DNA of 64,000 bases from Vandiemenella viatica (Eukaryota; Arthropoda; Insecta; Orthoptera; Morabidae), in NCBI GenBank assembly GCA_031002005.1, contig CM061919.1, positions 36,855,088-36,919,087 on the forward strand, written 5' to 3'. A model generated the notes under the pieces. That model was not told where the DNA came from. It did no database searches and was given only the letters and a program-made list of their open reading frames with translations. Below, in pieces: positions 22,593 through 34,094 of this stretch. Position numbers and translations under genes: made by a program. Position 1 is the first letter of the stretch. Every line of letters starts with the position of its first letter.

Positions 22593-22910
22593 TGTCGCGC
22601 GCCTGGAGTTATAATTATAAATAACTCAGTTCTTACGCTTTTAACAGATTAACATTTATTGTTCCCAATTCTTATTCTTCTAGGAACTACATCGGTCTTA
22701 AAGTATCCGAAGAATGCAAAGTTCTTCAGCAGTGAACTCGTAACAAAGCAACCGTTCGGCCTGTACGTCGCTAAACCTCTAGCTATCTCTTGATTTCTTA
22801 TTGCCATGGCAACTTACATTTCCTTGCTATAGGAGTAAATATATCATTTTTTGTTTAATTTCATGGCACAAAAATATGATTTTCTTATGAAATTATTCTG
22901 TTCTGTCACA
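22593..22910 (-). repeat. 3' LTR of Gypsy B
   Basis: 318 bp; on the plus strand starts TGTCGCGCGCCTGG and ends TTCTGTCACA. On the minus strand it is preceded by the purine-rich tract TTGAGGAGGCA. Confidence 0.9.
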
Positions 22911-23699
22911 TGCCTCCTCAAGTTCACCATGTCTTTGCTTAAAAGACATTGGTAAACTTATAAGAATAACCTTGCATCCAGCGATACTCTTTCCTCTGTT
23001 CCTATTAGAATTTTTTACAAAACATTTTACAAAATATTCTCTTCTTAATACTAACAATATACAGAAATGAACTAAAAAAAAAACATGTATTGTCTTGAAA
23101 TATCTAATAATGAAAACATACATACATACAGCATTCTAGCTTAACATCACACAAATGCAAGTCCTGTCGCGGTATTGTCTTGAATATCTATAATGTAAAT
23201 TACATACATACAGCATTCTAGCTTAACATCACATTACCATGACATCAAATAAAATGTAACTGACTACATCTTTCCAAGTCAAAGCTACACTTTCTGATCT
23301 AAGTAGTTTCATTTCTTTTAAACTATTGATCAGGCAATCTTTTTGGGCAAAAATAAAAATTATTAATTATTTTCCCATGAATATAACAATTTCTACTGTC
23401 TTTCAACCACATTTGTGTACGTTTGTGAAACAATAACTATTTGGAAGTAGTTACTCCTAAGGAAAAAGGTACCTGGACCAAAAAATATTTTTATAGCATT
23501 AAACTATTGGACATGCTTCATTTCCTAAAAGGCTTAAGTGCAGTAACATGATAGTTGCCTTTCAATGTCTTACTACCTGGGACAATAAGGTATACGAATT
23601 AAAATTGGTTCTATTAAAAATCTCATATGGGCCTTCATACAAAAAATGAAATTTTTTTATTTCCTTGTCAACAGCAGAGGATTTAAATTGTTTGTACTA

Positions 23700-24649
23700 A
23701 AACTAACTGACCAACATCTACACCATAGGTTTAAGATTACTTTGTCTTTCTCTTCTCCTTTTTGCATGTTTATGGAGTTCATCTAGTGCGATTTTGAGTT
23801 TATCTACATAATTAGATTGGGTCGGTGGAAACCTAATGTATTCATCCACCATTCTAGGTGGTTTCTTAAGGAACATCAACTCATACGGACAAAATGAAGT
23901 GGATTCCTGCGGGATACTATTTAATACATCTTCAATTATTGTTTATTTCCAATGCCCAGCTTTGTTGACTAGTGTTACAATAGGTTCGAAACCATCTGCC
24001 TAGTTCTTTCATGACACGTTCTACAACGTTCCCCTGGGGATGGTAAAAGGAGGTTTTTAACATTTCAATATTTAATTGTTTCATGCATTGTGTCCAAACC
24101 TTACCTGAAAATTGAGGTCCATTGTCTGTAAGCACTTTAAGCGGTTACCAATTTTGGGAATGTAATCACTGATGATTTTTGTACAAATGGTTTTGGCTGT
24201 GGCTCGTTTAATGGATAAAGTTTAACGTACTTAGTGAATACATCCAGCAGAACACAAATTTGAGTAACTCCACCCCTTGACATTGGTAAAGGTCCATAAA
24301 TATCTATAGATATCATTTCATGTGGTTTATTAGGTATAATACTTTGCATTTCTCCTGCTCTTTTCTTATTGTCCGACTTCGTTCTTTGGCACAAAATGCA
24401 AGAAGCGATAATATCTCTTATTCTTCTATACATGTTGGGGAAATAGAAACTCTCACATATTATTTTGTAACATTTAGTTACTCCAAAGTGTCCATAACTT
24501 AAGTGATGATAAGTGACAAAAATTTCAACCCATTTCTCCGGAATCCATAATTTCCAATCTTCTCTTTCTTCATTGTTTTTCCTAAATAGAATTCCACCTT
24601 CTATACAATAATAATTTAATAACTTGGTAGGAGCATCCTTTGTACACAA
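23700..24649 (-). pseudogene. Gypsy B integrase
   Basis: Read on the minus strand. 24649-24137: the zinc-binding HHCC domain (HHLSYGHFG...CILCQRTK), then the first catalytic Asp in MISIDIYGPLP and LDVFTKYVKLYP. After a frameshift at about 24136, 24135-23932 carries MLTDNGPQFSGKVW (second Asp) and HPQGNVVERVMKELGR (catalytic Glu). A further shifted stretch to about 23700 keeps FCPYELMFLKKPPR, the usual end of the core. The enzyme would join element DNA to chromosomal DNA. Frameshifts inactivate it. Confidence 0.85.
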
Positions 24650-24695
24650 CTTACTTATTACCTCCTTATTACAGGGTCTTCATATTGCTCTTGCT

Positions 24696-25238
24696 TCATG
24701 TTTTTAAACAAGTAGCGACTTCCTTTTCACCCTGGACTCGTCTTAAATAAAGAAGTTTTGGTTGTTGAAGGGAAACACCAGAGTTATGTTTATCCTCCAT
24801 CCCTACCGGCAATCGGGATAATGCATCTGCAACAATGTTGTTCTTTCCTTTAATGTATCTAATTTCATACTGGAATTCCTGCAATAGGAGTGCCCACCTG
24901 GTTAATCGACCATGTACTAATCTGCACTTGCCCAGAAAAGAAAGGGCCTTATGGTCGGTATACACTATAATTTTCCTTCCCAGCAACAAATAGCGGAATT
25001 TTTGGAACACCCAAATGATAGCCAGTGCTTCACGTTGTGTAATGCAATAATTACGTTCAGCACTGCTTAATAATCTACTGGCAAAGGCAATGGATTTCTT
25101 TTCAACCTGATCATTTAACATAACCTCTTGGAAAATTTCCGCCCCAAGTCCATATTCACAACAATCTGTAGATACACAAATATCCAAGCTCCAATCTGGT
25201 GGGTGTAATACCGTGTGTTGCAACAGTTCATTTTTCAC
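24696..25238 (-). pseudogene. Gypsy B RNase H
   Basis: Motifs in order: ICVSTDCCEYGLGAEIFQ (first Asp), ITQREALAIIWVFQKFRYLL (Glu), IIVYTDHKALSFL (second Asp), TRWALLLQEFQYEIRYIKGK and NIVADALSRLP (last Asp). This is the standard Ty3/Gypsy RNase H that degrades template RNA. It is open for 180 codons and overlaps the previous domain by a frameshift of a few bases. Confidence 0.85.
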
Positions 25239-26260
25239 TGCATAAAGTCATCTGTGCACTCCTGAGTCCACTTCCATACGGAATTTTGTTTCTTTAATTT
25301 CTCAAAATGTGGGCTATTGAGGATCTGACCCTTCACATAATCCCTATAATAGTTACATAATCCAAGAAAACCCTGTAACTGTTTTTTATTTTGTGGTATT
25401 GGGAAATCCCGAATGGCCCGGAGTTTATCTTCACTAGGAGCAATTCCCGTAGGAGTTATTGTGTGTCCCAAGAATTCTAATTTGTCTGTTAAGAATACAC
25501 ATTTTTTAATTTGACAGTCATTCCACCTTTATGTAATGCTGATAATACTTGTCTTAATATTTCCCAATGTTCTTCGATGGTATCAGTTGCAATCAGGATA
25601 TCGTCAACGTAGACATATACTTTCTTCAACAATTCTGGCCCTAAAACGATGTCTAGTGCTCTGATGAAATTGGCAACAGCATTGTTTAATCCAAATGGCA
25701 AGACCTTAAAATGGTACGATCTACCTTGATAAAGAAAAGCGGTATATTTCCTAGAATCATTTGCAATCTTTACTTGCCAATACGAAGATGTGAGATCGAT
25801 GGACGAAAGGAATTTTTTTACCATGAAAATGGTGTAGAATTTCATGAATTGGTGGAGGGTGGTCCCTCTCGGTGACTAATACTTTATTGAGCGCTCTGGC
25901 ATCCAAAACTAACCGGACTGATTGATCTGCTTTTGTTACAACAACAAGAGGGTTATTAAATGGGCTGTTGGATCTTTCTATTATTCCCCATTTCAACATT
26001 TTGTTAATTTCTTCGTCAACTTGATCTCTTTTAGCCATTGGGACTGGGTAGGGTTTTATAAAGAAAGGTGAGGTGCAGTTTACGGTAAAATTACATTCAT
26101 AGTTGTTAATGAGACCAGGCTTATCAGAAAACACCTCTGCAAATTCTTCCCCAATTCTCATTAAGTCACTTTGATATTTAGTGTCGACCTTTTCCACTAT
26201 TTTTTCCCATTTATTATGGTAGGTTGTGCTCTTAATTGTAGCCATAAAAAATTTAACCAA
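25235..26260 (-). pseudogene. Gypsy B reverse transcriptase
   Basis: 26260-25757 gives the N-terminal part (KPYPVPMAKRDQVDEEINK, MLKWGIIERSNSPFNNPLVV, LVLDARALNKV). After a frameshift near 25840, 25845-25489 has SSIDLTSSYWQVKI (motif A), LPFGLNNAVANF and YVYVDDILIATD (YVDD, motif C). Another shift near 25480 leads to EFLGHTITPTGIAPSEDKL and LQGFLGLCNYYRDYV. Two frameshifts but no missing motif. Confidence 0.85.
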
Positions 26261-26292
26261 CTTCTTATAATAGTTTACTTCAATTCCTCTTC

Positions 26293-26862
26293 CTACTCCT
26301 TCTTCTCGTATGAAAACCTTAATTGATTCTGTCGTTGTTTCTCTCCAGATTTGTTTAGTGGTAGTTGTAATCCATTACCCCCTACTTGAAATTTCACAGA
26401 TCCATGCCCACAATCTAATATCGCCTTTACAGAATGTAGCCAATCAATGCCAAAAATGCAGTCCGGAGTTAATCCAGGTACTACAAATACTTCTACTTCA
26501 AAATGTAAGCTTTGATTAGTTGCTTCTAATAATGCTTGTAATCTGATTAATTTACTTTTCCCACCTGTGGCTGTGATAGCAGTCATTCCAGTAACTGGTA
26601 AGGATGGTATATTTTCCCCTGATGGGTCCAAATCATGGAACAATGATTCTGAAACACATGAAATTTCTGCCCCTGTGTCCAATAATACTTCAATAATTTG
26701 TTCACGAATGAGAACAGCAATAACGGGGATACGCACAAAAGGCCTAGTAGGCAATGGGTCTTCATGTAGGAGGTCTTCTCTGGGGTTATTTTGATAAATA
26801 CTATCTATTATTGTACATGTATTAGGTCCTGTGCTCTTATCTGCCTCAGTGCGGACCATCAC
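26293..26862 (-). pseudogene. Gypsy B aspartic protease
   Basis: 190 codons open. The active-site motif VLLDTGAEISCVSE sits at residues 59-72, with the flap-like ITATGG and CIFGIDWLHSVKAIL downstream. It would cleave the gag-pol polyprotein. The frame is separated from gag by a stop at 26874, which may reflect the usual frameshift or stop between gag and pol, or decay. Confidence 0.8.
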
Positions 26863-26873
26863 ATCAGCAGATA

Positions 26874-28630
26874 TCAGTTTTTTTGTTGTACATTGTCTAT
26901 CTGGCTACTAGTACCAGGAGAAGGTGACCTATCAGGCTGAGGAAATGTTTGTTTGTTTTGGTAGTTCCTATTGTTCCTTTTACCACCTTTTCCCCTGCTA
27001 ATGTATCGTATATTAGGTTCCTGTCTCCTTGATTGTGCTTGATTTGTACAATCTTGGTAGTCAGACACATATCTTTGAGCATTTCTTTGAAAATTGAATG
27101 GTTGTTGTTGTTGTTGCATATTGAATGTATTTTGTGAATGGCGTAGATTGTCTGGTCCATGTGGCAATCTTCTGGGTCTCTATCCTGTTGTACCATATCC
27201 AACCTATACAATAGTGTTTCAGCATCTTTGACTGTTCTAATGTTGTTGAGTGTGAATTCTGTTCTCACCCACTTGGGCATTCTGCTGACAATGTCTCTGA
27301 CTATTTCGGTTTCAGATACAGGAATAGTTAAATGGTAGCTCTTCGAAGCTTCTCGTGCAAAAAATTCTTGTAAAGTCTCTTTATGTGCTTGATACCTGAA
27401 ACCCGTGCTTAAGCTGCGTCTGACATCATATTGTCTGTCTGTAGACCAAAAGTTATGCAAGAAATTGTCCTTGAGCTCGTCATATGTAGAACAGGCTATG
27501 ATTTGTTTTTCTCCCCATGCTTTTGCTGTTCCCCTAAGGTGTTGATAAACACAATTTATTTTTTCCCTATCATTCATGCAGTTAAAGGAGGAGTATACCT
27601 CAAAACTGTTAATGAAACTAACTGGATGTACTTCACTAGTACCATTAAAAGTTGATACATAAAATCTTTCTGGAGCTGCTAAAATTATTTTTTCTTGTGA
27701 AATGGAAATATTATGGTTTTGAATTGAATCAAGCTTATTCTTTATCTCCTGTACTGCAGTGCCTTGGGTATGTGTAATCTGTGTTAATTTGTTCACTTCT
27801 GCTCCTATGTCTTGTACTGTAACGGTTATTTCAGTTTGCAAACTGTGAAATTCAGATTTTATTTCTCGGGTTCGCATTTGCAAAGTCTCCTGACATTCCC
27901 TAATGTGTTCATCGTATGTCCTACAGACTTTCTGTAAACCTGAATTCATTTCCTGTTCTAGTTGTGAGTGGACATTATCACACAGGGAAATGTGGGTAGT
28001 AACTTTGTCTTCAAGGGTGGAAATGTTTTGAGACCATTTAGCTTCTACACCCTTAATACTCTGTGAGAGGGTGTATGATTGTTGGTTTATTTTTTCCTCA
28101 AAGTAATCTAACTTCTTGTTTATTTCTTGCATGATAACCTGAGATTGGGATAATTTATTACCTAATTGTTTTTCAAAGGTGTTTTGTAACTCAAAAATCT
28201 TTGCATTTTGACTCTCTTTTAATTCCAAAATCTGTGCATTTTGACTCTATTTTAATTCCAAAATCTGTGCATTTTGACTCTCTTTTAATTCCAAAATCTG
28301 TCTATCTATTTTTGAAGTTTGGTCCTTTATCTGTGCTATTAATAGGACAAGCAGCTCATCTGTGGAAGGTTTGGTGGTATGTGTGCTGGTACAGGGTGTT
28401 TGTTCAAGCCTTTCATTTGGCTGAGATTGACCAGAAAACCCCAGAAAATCTTCTCCAGGAGTGAATGTAGAAAATTGAGTCACGTTCAAAGAATCCCTAT
28501 CCGGGCTATTCAGTATAATACTGTTGGTGGGAAGGTTTATATCTGACATTGTGTTAGTAGTAAGATTGGATTCTGTAAGTAAGATAACCTCTTTTACCGG
28601 CGATAATTCACCAGTTAATCCTCTCTCCAT
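26874..28630 (-). pseudogene. Gypsy B gag
   Basis: Start at Met 28630 (MERGLTGELSPVKEV). After about 115 residues comes an 11-residue repeat (ILELKESQNAQ), three copies, where one Glu codon has become a stop at about 28245. The frame continues from 28228 as a coiled coil of some 170 residues, then a capsid-type domain (FYVSTFNGTSEVHPVSFINS, FLHNFWSTDRQYDVRRSL, ETLQEFFAREASKSYHL). A frameshift near 27170 leads into an Arg/Gln/Asn-rich basic tail ending at 26874. No CCHC knuckle is present; the basic tail probably binds RNA instead. Confidence 0.75.
28203..28320. repeat. 33-bp tandem repeat in Gypsy B gag
   Basis: Three units of TGCATTTTGACTCTCTTTTA followed by ATTCCAAAATCTG. They encode 11 residues on the minus strand and keep the coiled-coil heptad only loosely; one unit carries the stop-making change. 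Confidence 0.8.
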
Positions 28631-29269
28631 GTTGAAGAACCAGGGAGACAGGTAGATTAATATTCAGGAACTGATAACAGTTGCTGCGAAAAAATAAATA
28701 AGTATTTCTCGTAACTACAACAGGAAGATTACAAGAAGAAAGTACGATCTTAGTCAGATAGTTACCCACTATTTGATATATAGTACCGTTTGAATAAGGC
28801 ACGCGAGCGTTCAGTATAATTAAAACATACCAAAAGAGCAAGAAATGAAATGATTTAACAAGTTCTATTCAACTCCAAAGATCGTAAATATTCCGACTTC
28901 AAAATGAAACCATGAAATTAACTACAAAGCTTCACTCTTGGAAGGTATTTTATAGTCATTTACGTCAGGATGCTCCACTGGTAACGCCTCATAAACATAT
29001 ACTTAACTTAAACGAAAGATTCGTGAACAAATCTCGCCGACAGCAGACATATGTTTACTCCAAAGACTGTAGCTTCGTCGTGTCTGTTATCCGCGACCAG
29101 ATGTTCGTCGTAGATATGCTCCAACAGCCAGAGATGAAAATAATTATATCAGTCGTTCTCGTCGTCGTAAATTCCAGCGATTCTTCTTATCGAATCTTTG
29201 TCGTAACTGTTAAATACTTTTCCTTCCGTAGCCAAGTTGCTTTGGTTGATACACTTTTTTCACTGCCGA
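28631..29269 (-). other. 5' untranslated region of Gypsy B
   Basis: Between primer-binding site and gag start on the minus strand. A 135-codon frame on the opposite strand (28912-29319) has no domain and is not supported. Confidence 0.5.
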
Positions 29270-29287
29270 GTCATCTACACGTCGCCA
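29270..29287 (-). promoter_or_regulatory. primer-binding site of Gypsy B
   Basis: On the minus strand the 5' LTR is followed at once by TGGCGACGTGTAGATGAC. The TGG start fits tRNA priming; TGGCGAC resembles the sites that Ty3/Gypsy elements use with tRNA-Arg or tRNA-Ser, but the tRNA is not proven. Confidence 0.6.
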
Positions 29288-29597
29288 TGTCGCGCGCCTG
29301 GTTATATAATTATAAATAACTCAGTTCTACGCTTTTAACAGATTAACATTTATTGTTCCCAATTCTTATTCTTCTAGGAACTACGTCGGTCTTAAAGTAT
29401 CCGAAGAATGCAAAGTTCTTCAGCAGTAAACTCGTAACAAAGCAACCGTTCGGCCTGTACGTCGCTAACCTCTAGCTATCTTCTTATTGCCATGGCAACT
29501 TACTTTTCCTTGCTATAGGAGTAAATATATCATTTTTTGTTTAATTTCATGGCACAAAAACTATGATTTTCTTATGAAATTATTCTGTTCTGTCACA
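29288..29597 (-). repeat. 5' LTR of Gypsy B
   Basis: 310 bp, near-identical to 22593-22910 with a few substitutions and small deletions (for example TTCTACG against TTCTTACG). Confidence 0.9.
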
Positions 29598-29601
29598 AAG
29601 G
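29598..29601. repeat. 4-bp target duplication, right, of Gypsy B
   Basis: AAGG, second copy. Confidence 0.75.
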
Positions 29602-30403
29602 CCTTATAGGGGAAAAGTAGATTATAATAGCAGAGGTGATTATTGAAAAAGAAAAAAAAATCAAATGTATAACTATTAAATTAAGTAATCCTACCATTGT
29701 TAAAACGGAACCAAGCCTACTGCAGGCCTGAGTCAGAACGATAGCGTGGCAGAATGAGCAAACGTCAGCATACTACTTACAGCAAACAAAGCGCTTCTAC
29801 CACGGCCAAAACAGTCTTGTTTGTAATGTAGAGGGAATGATCATTGACTTTTGCACAAATACACGATCAATCATAACAATATTTGGGAGTTAATTTCCAT
29901 ATTAATGGTGAGCCAGGATGCTGCAAATTTGAACTGGCTCAGGACTGTAGTGGCTAAGAACAGATAATTAAGTGAATGTTACTTAAAAGCAATTGTTATT
30001 ACCCAGTACTCCGGTATAACTAAATGATAGATTACAGAAAGATATGTACAAACTGGATTGACTACAACTAACTGAATAATGGGATACTCTAAGAATAACT
30101 GGAATATTTCAATAAAAACTACTAGTACTATAACAATAATAAGCGATATTTGTGATTCAATATAACATTAAAATTTGCAATAGCAGCTGTAACTGTTATT
30201 ACTGTAAGCAAGACCAAATGTAATATTATAGAATTAATTAGACAGTAAGTCAAAGTGTAACGGAACTGTATGCGAAATTCCTTGCATGCAAATATTTTGT
30301 ACAAAACACTATGTAAATCAACAATGTAAAAATTAATACGTAGGGCCTAATTTAGTCACTAAGATATTAGGCTGTATAAATGAAGGGTAAATAAATAAAA
30401 AAA

Positions 30404-30412
30404 AGCAACATC
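30404..30412. repeat. target duplication, right, of LINE-like insert
   Basis: AGCAACATC directly after the A-rich tail. Removing the insert with one copy restores the Gypsy A codons FEQHLHHLGQV. Confidence 0.85.
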
Positions 30413-31160
30413 TGCATCATCTTGGTCAAGTTCTAACCAGATTTAGGGAAGCTGCCCAGATAGTTAAGCCTTCAAAAATTACCTTGGCCTGTCAACAAGT
30501 TTCGTTTCTTGGACACCTCGTGTCGGGTGATGGTGTTAGAGTAGAACCTGAGCATACTAAAGGTCTTCGAAAGTTTCCACCCCCTACTAATGCTAAAGGG
30601 GTTGCTCGGTTTATTGGTATGGCCAATTATTTTCGCCGTTTTGTGCCTAACTTTGCTCATGTTGCCGCCCCTTTAAATGATCTTCGTAAGAAAGGGCGCA
30701 AATTTATGTGGGGGTCTAGCCAACAAGCTGCCTTTGACGCGCTGAAATCTGCGCTTACGAATTCCCCTGTCTTAGCAATTCCTGATTTTAATAAACCCTT
30801 TGTGGTACAAACGGATGCATCTAGTGCTGGTATTGCGGCCGTTCTCTTGGAAGAAGGTGATCGGGGAAGATGTCCTTTGGCTTACATTTCCAGAAGGTTA
30901 GCTGGCCCAGAATGTAAAAACTCTGTTTACGAGTGTGAGGCTCTCGCGGTTCTCTTTGCTGCAGAGAAATTTTGTTTTTATCTGGAGCACCGTGAGTTTG
31001 TTCTTGAAAACTGGGCGCATAGCTAGGTGGGCCGTCCGAATCTCCGCCTTCCGCTTTTCAGTACGACATATTCGGGGATTTGATAACAAAGTTACTGATG
31101 CGCTTAGTCGCATGTTTGAGGTCCTGGAGAGCCATCGGAAGGTAGCGATCAGGGTTTTGG
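30413..31160 (+). pseudogene. Gypsy A reverse transcriptase end and RNase H
   Basis: Continues after the insert: HHLGQVLTRFREAA, VSFLGHLVSGDGV, GVARFIGMANYFRRFVPNFA (thumb region), then RNase H with FVVQTDASSAGIAAVL (first Asp), CEALAVLFAAEKFCFYL (Glu), a small deletion after HREFVLE that removes the TDN-type second Asp motif, and, after a frameshift near 31020, HIRGFDNKVTDALSRM (last Asp). Confidence 0.85.
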
Positions 31161-31164
31161 CCTG

Positions 31165-32404
31165 GTGGGGGGTATTTTAACTGAGGTTCCCCTATTGTTT
31201 ACTGATCTCAGGGCTAAAAAGAGGTCTGATCCCTTGCTGCGTCCCATCTATCAACAACTTTGCAATGGTGAACCGTCTCCGGGGTTCGTATTGCATAAAG
31301 GTATATTGTGTCGTGGGGTAGGAAAGAGAAAACAACTTAGAATAAGTCTTCCAAGTAAATTAATCTCTTCCGTCTTTTATTACTTTCATCATTCATGGGT
31401 GGGGGCCATTTAATTGTTCATAAAACAATACACAAAATTAAGGAATGTATCACGTGGTCTGGGTTAGTAAAGGATGTCCGCAAAATGGTGGGAGAGTGTC
31501 GTATTTTTAACATGTCTAAACCAGGTACTGGTCCCAAGAAAGGTTATTTGTACTCCCTTCGGGAACAGAACCCCATGGATAAACTTTTCGTTGATCATGT
31601 CGGTCCCCTTCCCCATATAAAGCTAGGAAATAGGTACATCCTAGTGGCTGTGGATGCTTTTACCCGCTTTTGTTGGCTTGTTCCTGTTCGTACTACCTCC
31701 ACCCCTTGTACTATAGAGCATCTACAAAAGATGTTCACTTTGTTTGGGCCTCCTAAGGTTATCGTTAGTGACAAAGCTTCGGCATTTCTTTCTCATCAGT
31801 TTAAAAGGTTTTGTTTTTCTCAAGGCATCAAACATGTGACCACTACTCCCTAATATCATCCCGAACCTTCATTTGCGGAACGAGTAAACCGTAATTTAAA
31901 GGCCGCATTGATTGCTTATCACGCCAATTCGAGTACCAAATGGGATGGGTCTCTTTCATGGATTAATTTAGTTTTTAATGCCGCTCGTCATGAAGTTTTG
32001 AAGGCCTCACCAGCTAGTCTGATGCTTTCCTAGCCACTTGAATTCACCGTTATCCAATTTGTGGGACATTAAGGAACTCTTGCCTGATAAAGTTAATTCT
32101 CATACCATCAAGCGGAATTGGAATAGAGCTCGTAAGAACATTAAGTTAGCCCACGAGCGTTTACGCAAAAGGTATAATAGTGGCAGAGTCCCCTTTAACC
32201 ACAAGGTCGGAGAGTTTCGTTCGTAATCTGAATCCTCAAGGTGCTGCTGAGGGCGGGCAATCTGGTAAATTAGCCTATAGGTTTATGGGCCCTTGTATTA
32301 TACGTAAAATACTATCGCCAGTTAATCTGTTAGTCCAAAATCCCAATTCCAAAAAACTTATGAGGGTGTATCTATCTCAGGTTAAATGTAAGACTAAGCC
32401 TTGA
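31165..32404 (+). pseudogene. Gypsy A integrase and C-terminus
   Basis: 31165-31413 leads into the zinc-binding domain (FHHSWVGGHLIVHKT by joining two frames near 31395; CRIFNMSK where a Cys has been lost). 31395-31853 holds LFVDHVGPLPHIK (first Asp), AVDAFTRFCWLVPVR, VIVSDKASAFLSHQF (second Asp) and a stop at TTP. The catalytic Glu is in PSFAERVNRNLKAAL near 31880. The tail 32038-32404 includes RARKNIKLAHERLRKRYN, the C-terminal segment common to Gypsy integrases, and ends shortly before the 3' LTR. Confidence 0.8.
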
Positions 32405-32443
32405 CATCTTGATCTCGCTGGTTGTGGCTTTGGTGTGGGAGGT

Positions 32444-33582
32444 TGAGCCGTGCTCGGCTCGCATTGTTTATTTCCCCGCCCTCGATTGTCTTCTGATGCT
32501 GGTTCCTGCAGAGCCCGCGTGCGAGTTTCGCCCGTGAGAGCGCGCTGTGGCTCTGGTGGTGCCCTCTACCGGCTTATGGAGTTGATTTTCGGGGACACGA
32601 AACCGGAAAGTCAGTCGGTCGGCAGCAGCCGATTGCTTAGTTTCCCTAATTGACTGCGACGTTAGAGGTCTGCTGGTATAAGCGAGGATTTGTAATTTGA
32701 CCAGGCGGCCTCGAAGTACCGCATGATGTGGATTTGTGACCCGACCGAGACCGTTCCTCGCTCGCATTAATCGAGGGAATTCCTCCGATGCGCTCTATGT
32801 TCGTGAGCGGTTTTCCGCCGATTGGGGAGCACGGCAGCGGGTGGGGCTGGCGGTGCCTTCGAGGTGATAAATTGCCATTTTCTAGCACTGTCGGGTATTT
32901 GAGGTAGAATACCTGATGATTCCAACTCAAAGTGCGTCGCTTACTGCATTCTTGTTAATTGTGCTTAATAATTTTGTTATGGGAATGGACAAAATTCTCC
33001 GATATGTGGTGCTAATTGTTCCCGCCACCTTATCAGTGTGTGTGTGGATGGTAACGACGTATGCGCCGGCGTGTACACACTATAGTGTGTCAGAACCTTT
33101 TGGTAAGAACTTGATTCTTAAGGTTAAACTGAAGGACGCTAAGGTAAACTGATTCTGATTTGTTTAAAAATAATTGCTGTATTTTGCCTCCTGTGCACAA
33201 ATTTGTGTTTTGTACTAGCTGTAAATTTGTTATATGATGGTTAATTGGTAAGAGCCTGCCCTGTTATATTACGTTTCCAAGCACGTAAGGATTTTCAGTT
33301 TGGATGTTTAATACAAGTGGAGATATTGTGATTAGGGATATTCTCATGGCTTATCAAGCTTGTCATCGCATTAACATATATTTGTATTGGTACAGGATTC
33401 ATTAAGATCATAATCTGCAAGATCAAAGCTTTCTTATATATTATATTGTATTATATTATTTGTGATATTCTGTATAAGTTTAATCGTTGACCATGATTCT
33501 TGTAATAAAATGTTTGAACAAGGTTTGCACTTTATAACCATGCTCCCACATGCTTCCCACTGAGTCCTTAGTGGCAACCACA
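32444..33582 (+). repeat. 3' LTR of Gypsy A
   Basis: Preceded by the purine-rich GGTGTGGGAGG. It contains about 262 bp (roughly 32852-33121) not present in the 5' LTR; otherwise the copies differ by scattered substitutions. Confidence 0.85.
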
Positions 33583-33611
33583 CGTAAGAAAGATAAAATA
33601 CAGTGTTTACA

Positions 33612-33819
33612 TCCTACTAATATTACAATTATAAAAGTTTGTTTGCTTGGATATTTTTACTGTTTCACGTCGAAACTACTGAACTGCTTAGGATAAATTT
33701 GTAATAATGTATTATCCATCTACTTTTATCCCAAATAGCAGTTCCCGTGGGATTCTGATACGAATATGTATATGAACGCTTTATGAATTCCACTCGAGCA
33801 AAGCTGCGGGAAAAGGTAG
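33612..33819 (+). mobile_element. short non-autonomous Helitron
   Basis: Starts TCCTACTAATATTAC after A, ends GGTAG before T (a decayed CTAG), with the GC-rich remnant GAGCAAAGCTGCGGG just upstream of the end. It contains CACGTCGAAACTACTGAAC, and belongs to the same family as 35595-36387 by its start (TCnnTACTAATATTA). Confidence 0.55.
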
Positions 33820-34086
33820 TCTTCATATATCATAATAACTCTAACCTCGGAAATATTAGTATCGATAGCACCGGTATGAATGAGAAACAACAGTAAAAAG
33901 GAATATTATATGTTTGCAAAGGTTTATTTAAGGTACTGTGGCGAACACAATTCTCACTTCACTTACACGTCAAATTCATAGTTTTTAATATTTTTAATAA
34001 ATATATAAAAATTGAAAATATAAAAGTATACAGGAAATTCGTTCTGCGGCATCTATCTCAGAAACGGAAGCAAACGATTATCTCTG

Positions 34087-34094
34087 ACCGCTTG
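34087..34094. repeat. 8-bp target duplication, left, of hAT-2
   Basis: ACCGCTTG, identical to 37043-37050. Confidence 0.85.

Larger units (their letters stand above)
22593..29597 (-). mobile_element. Ty3/Gypsy-type LTR retrotransposon B
   Basis: 7005 bp on the minus strand, with LTRs 22593-22910 (3' LTR) and 29288-29597 (5' LTR), both TGT...ACA, a 4-bp duplication AAGG, a primer-binding site, gag, protease, reverse transcriptase, RNase H and integrase. No envelope gene was seen. LTRs are alike but differ by several substitutions and small indels. Each domain reads well but frameshifts separate them, so this copy is inactive though younger than Gypsy A, which it indirectly sits inside. Confidence 0.9.
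22320..30403 (+). mobile_element. 5'-truncated LINE-like insert (about 1.08 kb plus nested Gypsy B)
   Basis: Its two parts are 22320-22592 and 29602-30403. The right end is A-rich (GTAAATAAATAAAAAAA) and both sides carry AGCAACATC, so it inserted by target-primed reverse transcription in plus orientation. The left part has an open frame of about 60 codons ending at 22505 (GKSHGQTYKHRKLFTNKSKL, later PLEIQRGMAGRLSRDD) that may be the C-terminus of a LINE ORF2, followed by an untranslated 3' region. The family was not recognised; it could also be a long SINE. Confidence 0.7.
17892..33582 (+). mobile_element. Ty3/Gypsy-type LTR retrotransposon A, interrupted
   Basis: Long terminal repeats at 17892-18768 and 32444-33582 flank gag, protease, reverse transcriptase, RNase H and integrase in Ty3/Gypsy order on the plus strand. 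Reverse transcriptase is split by a Helitron (20977-21993) and by a large insert (22320-30403); splicing both out restores the amino-acid order at each join. Without inserts the element would be about 6.6 kb. Frameshifts and stops occur in every domain. No convincing 4-6 bp target duplication was found. Confidence 0.85.

Noticed and set aside
28201..28464. 87-codon plus-strand frame with repeated HFDS-LIPKSV units
   Set aside because: Antisense shadow of the 33-bp repeat in Gypsy B gag.
28912..29319. 135-codon plus-strand frame
   Set aside because: Lies antisense over the 5' leader and LTR of Gypsy B, no domain.
17880..33590. Target duplication for Gypsy A
   Set aside because: Flanks (GAAGAT before, CGTAAG after) do not match at any sensible LTR boundary.
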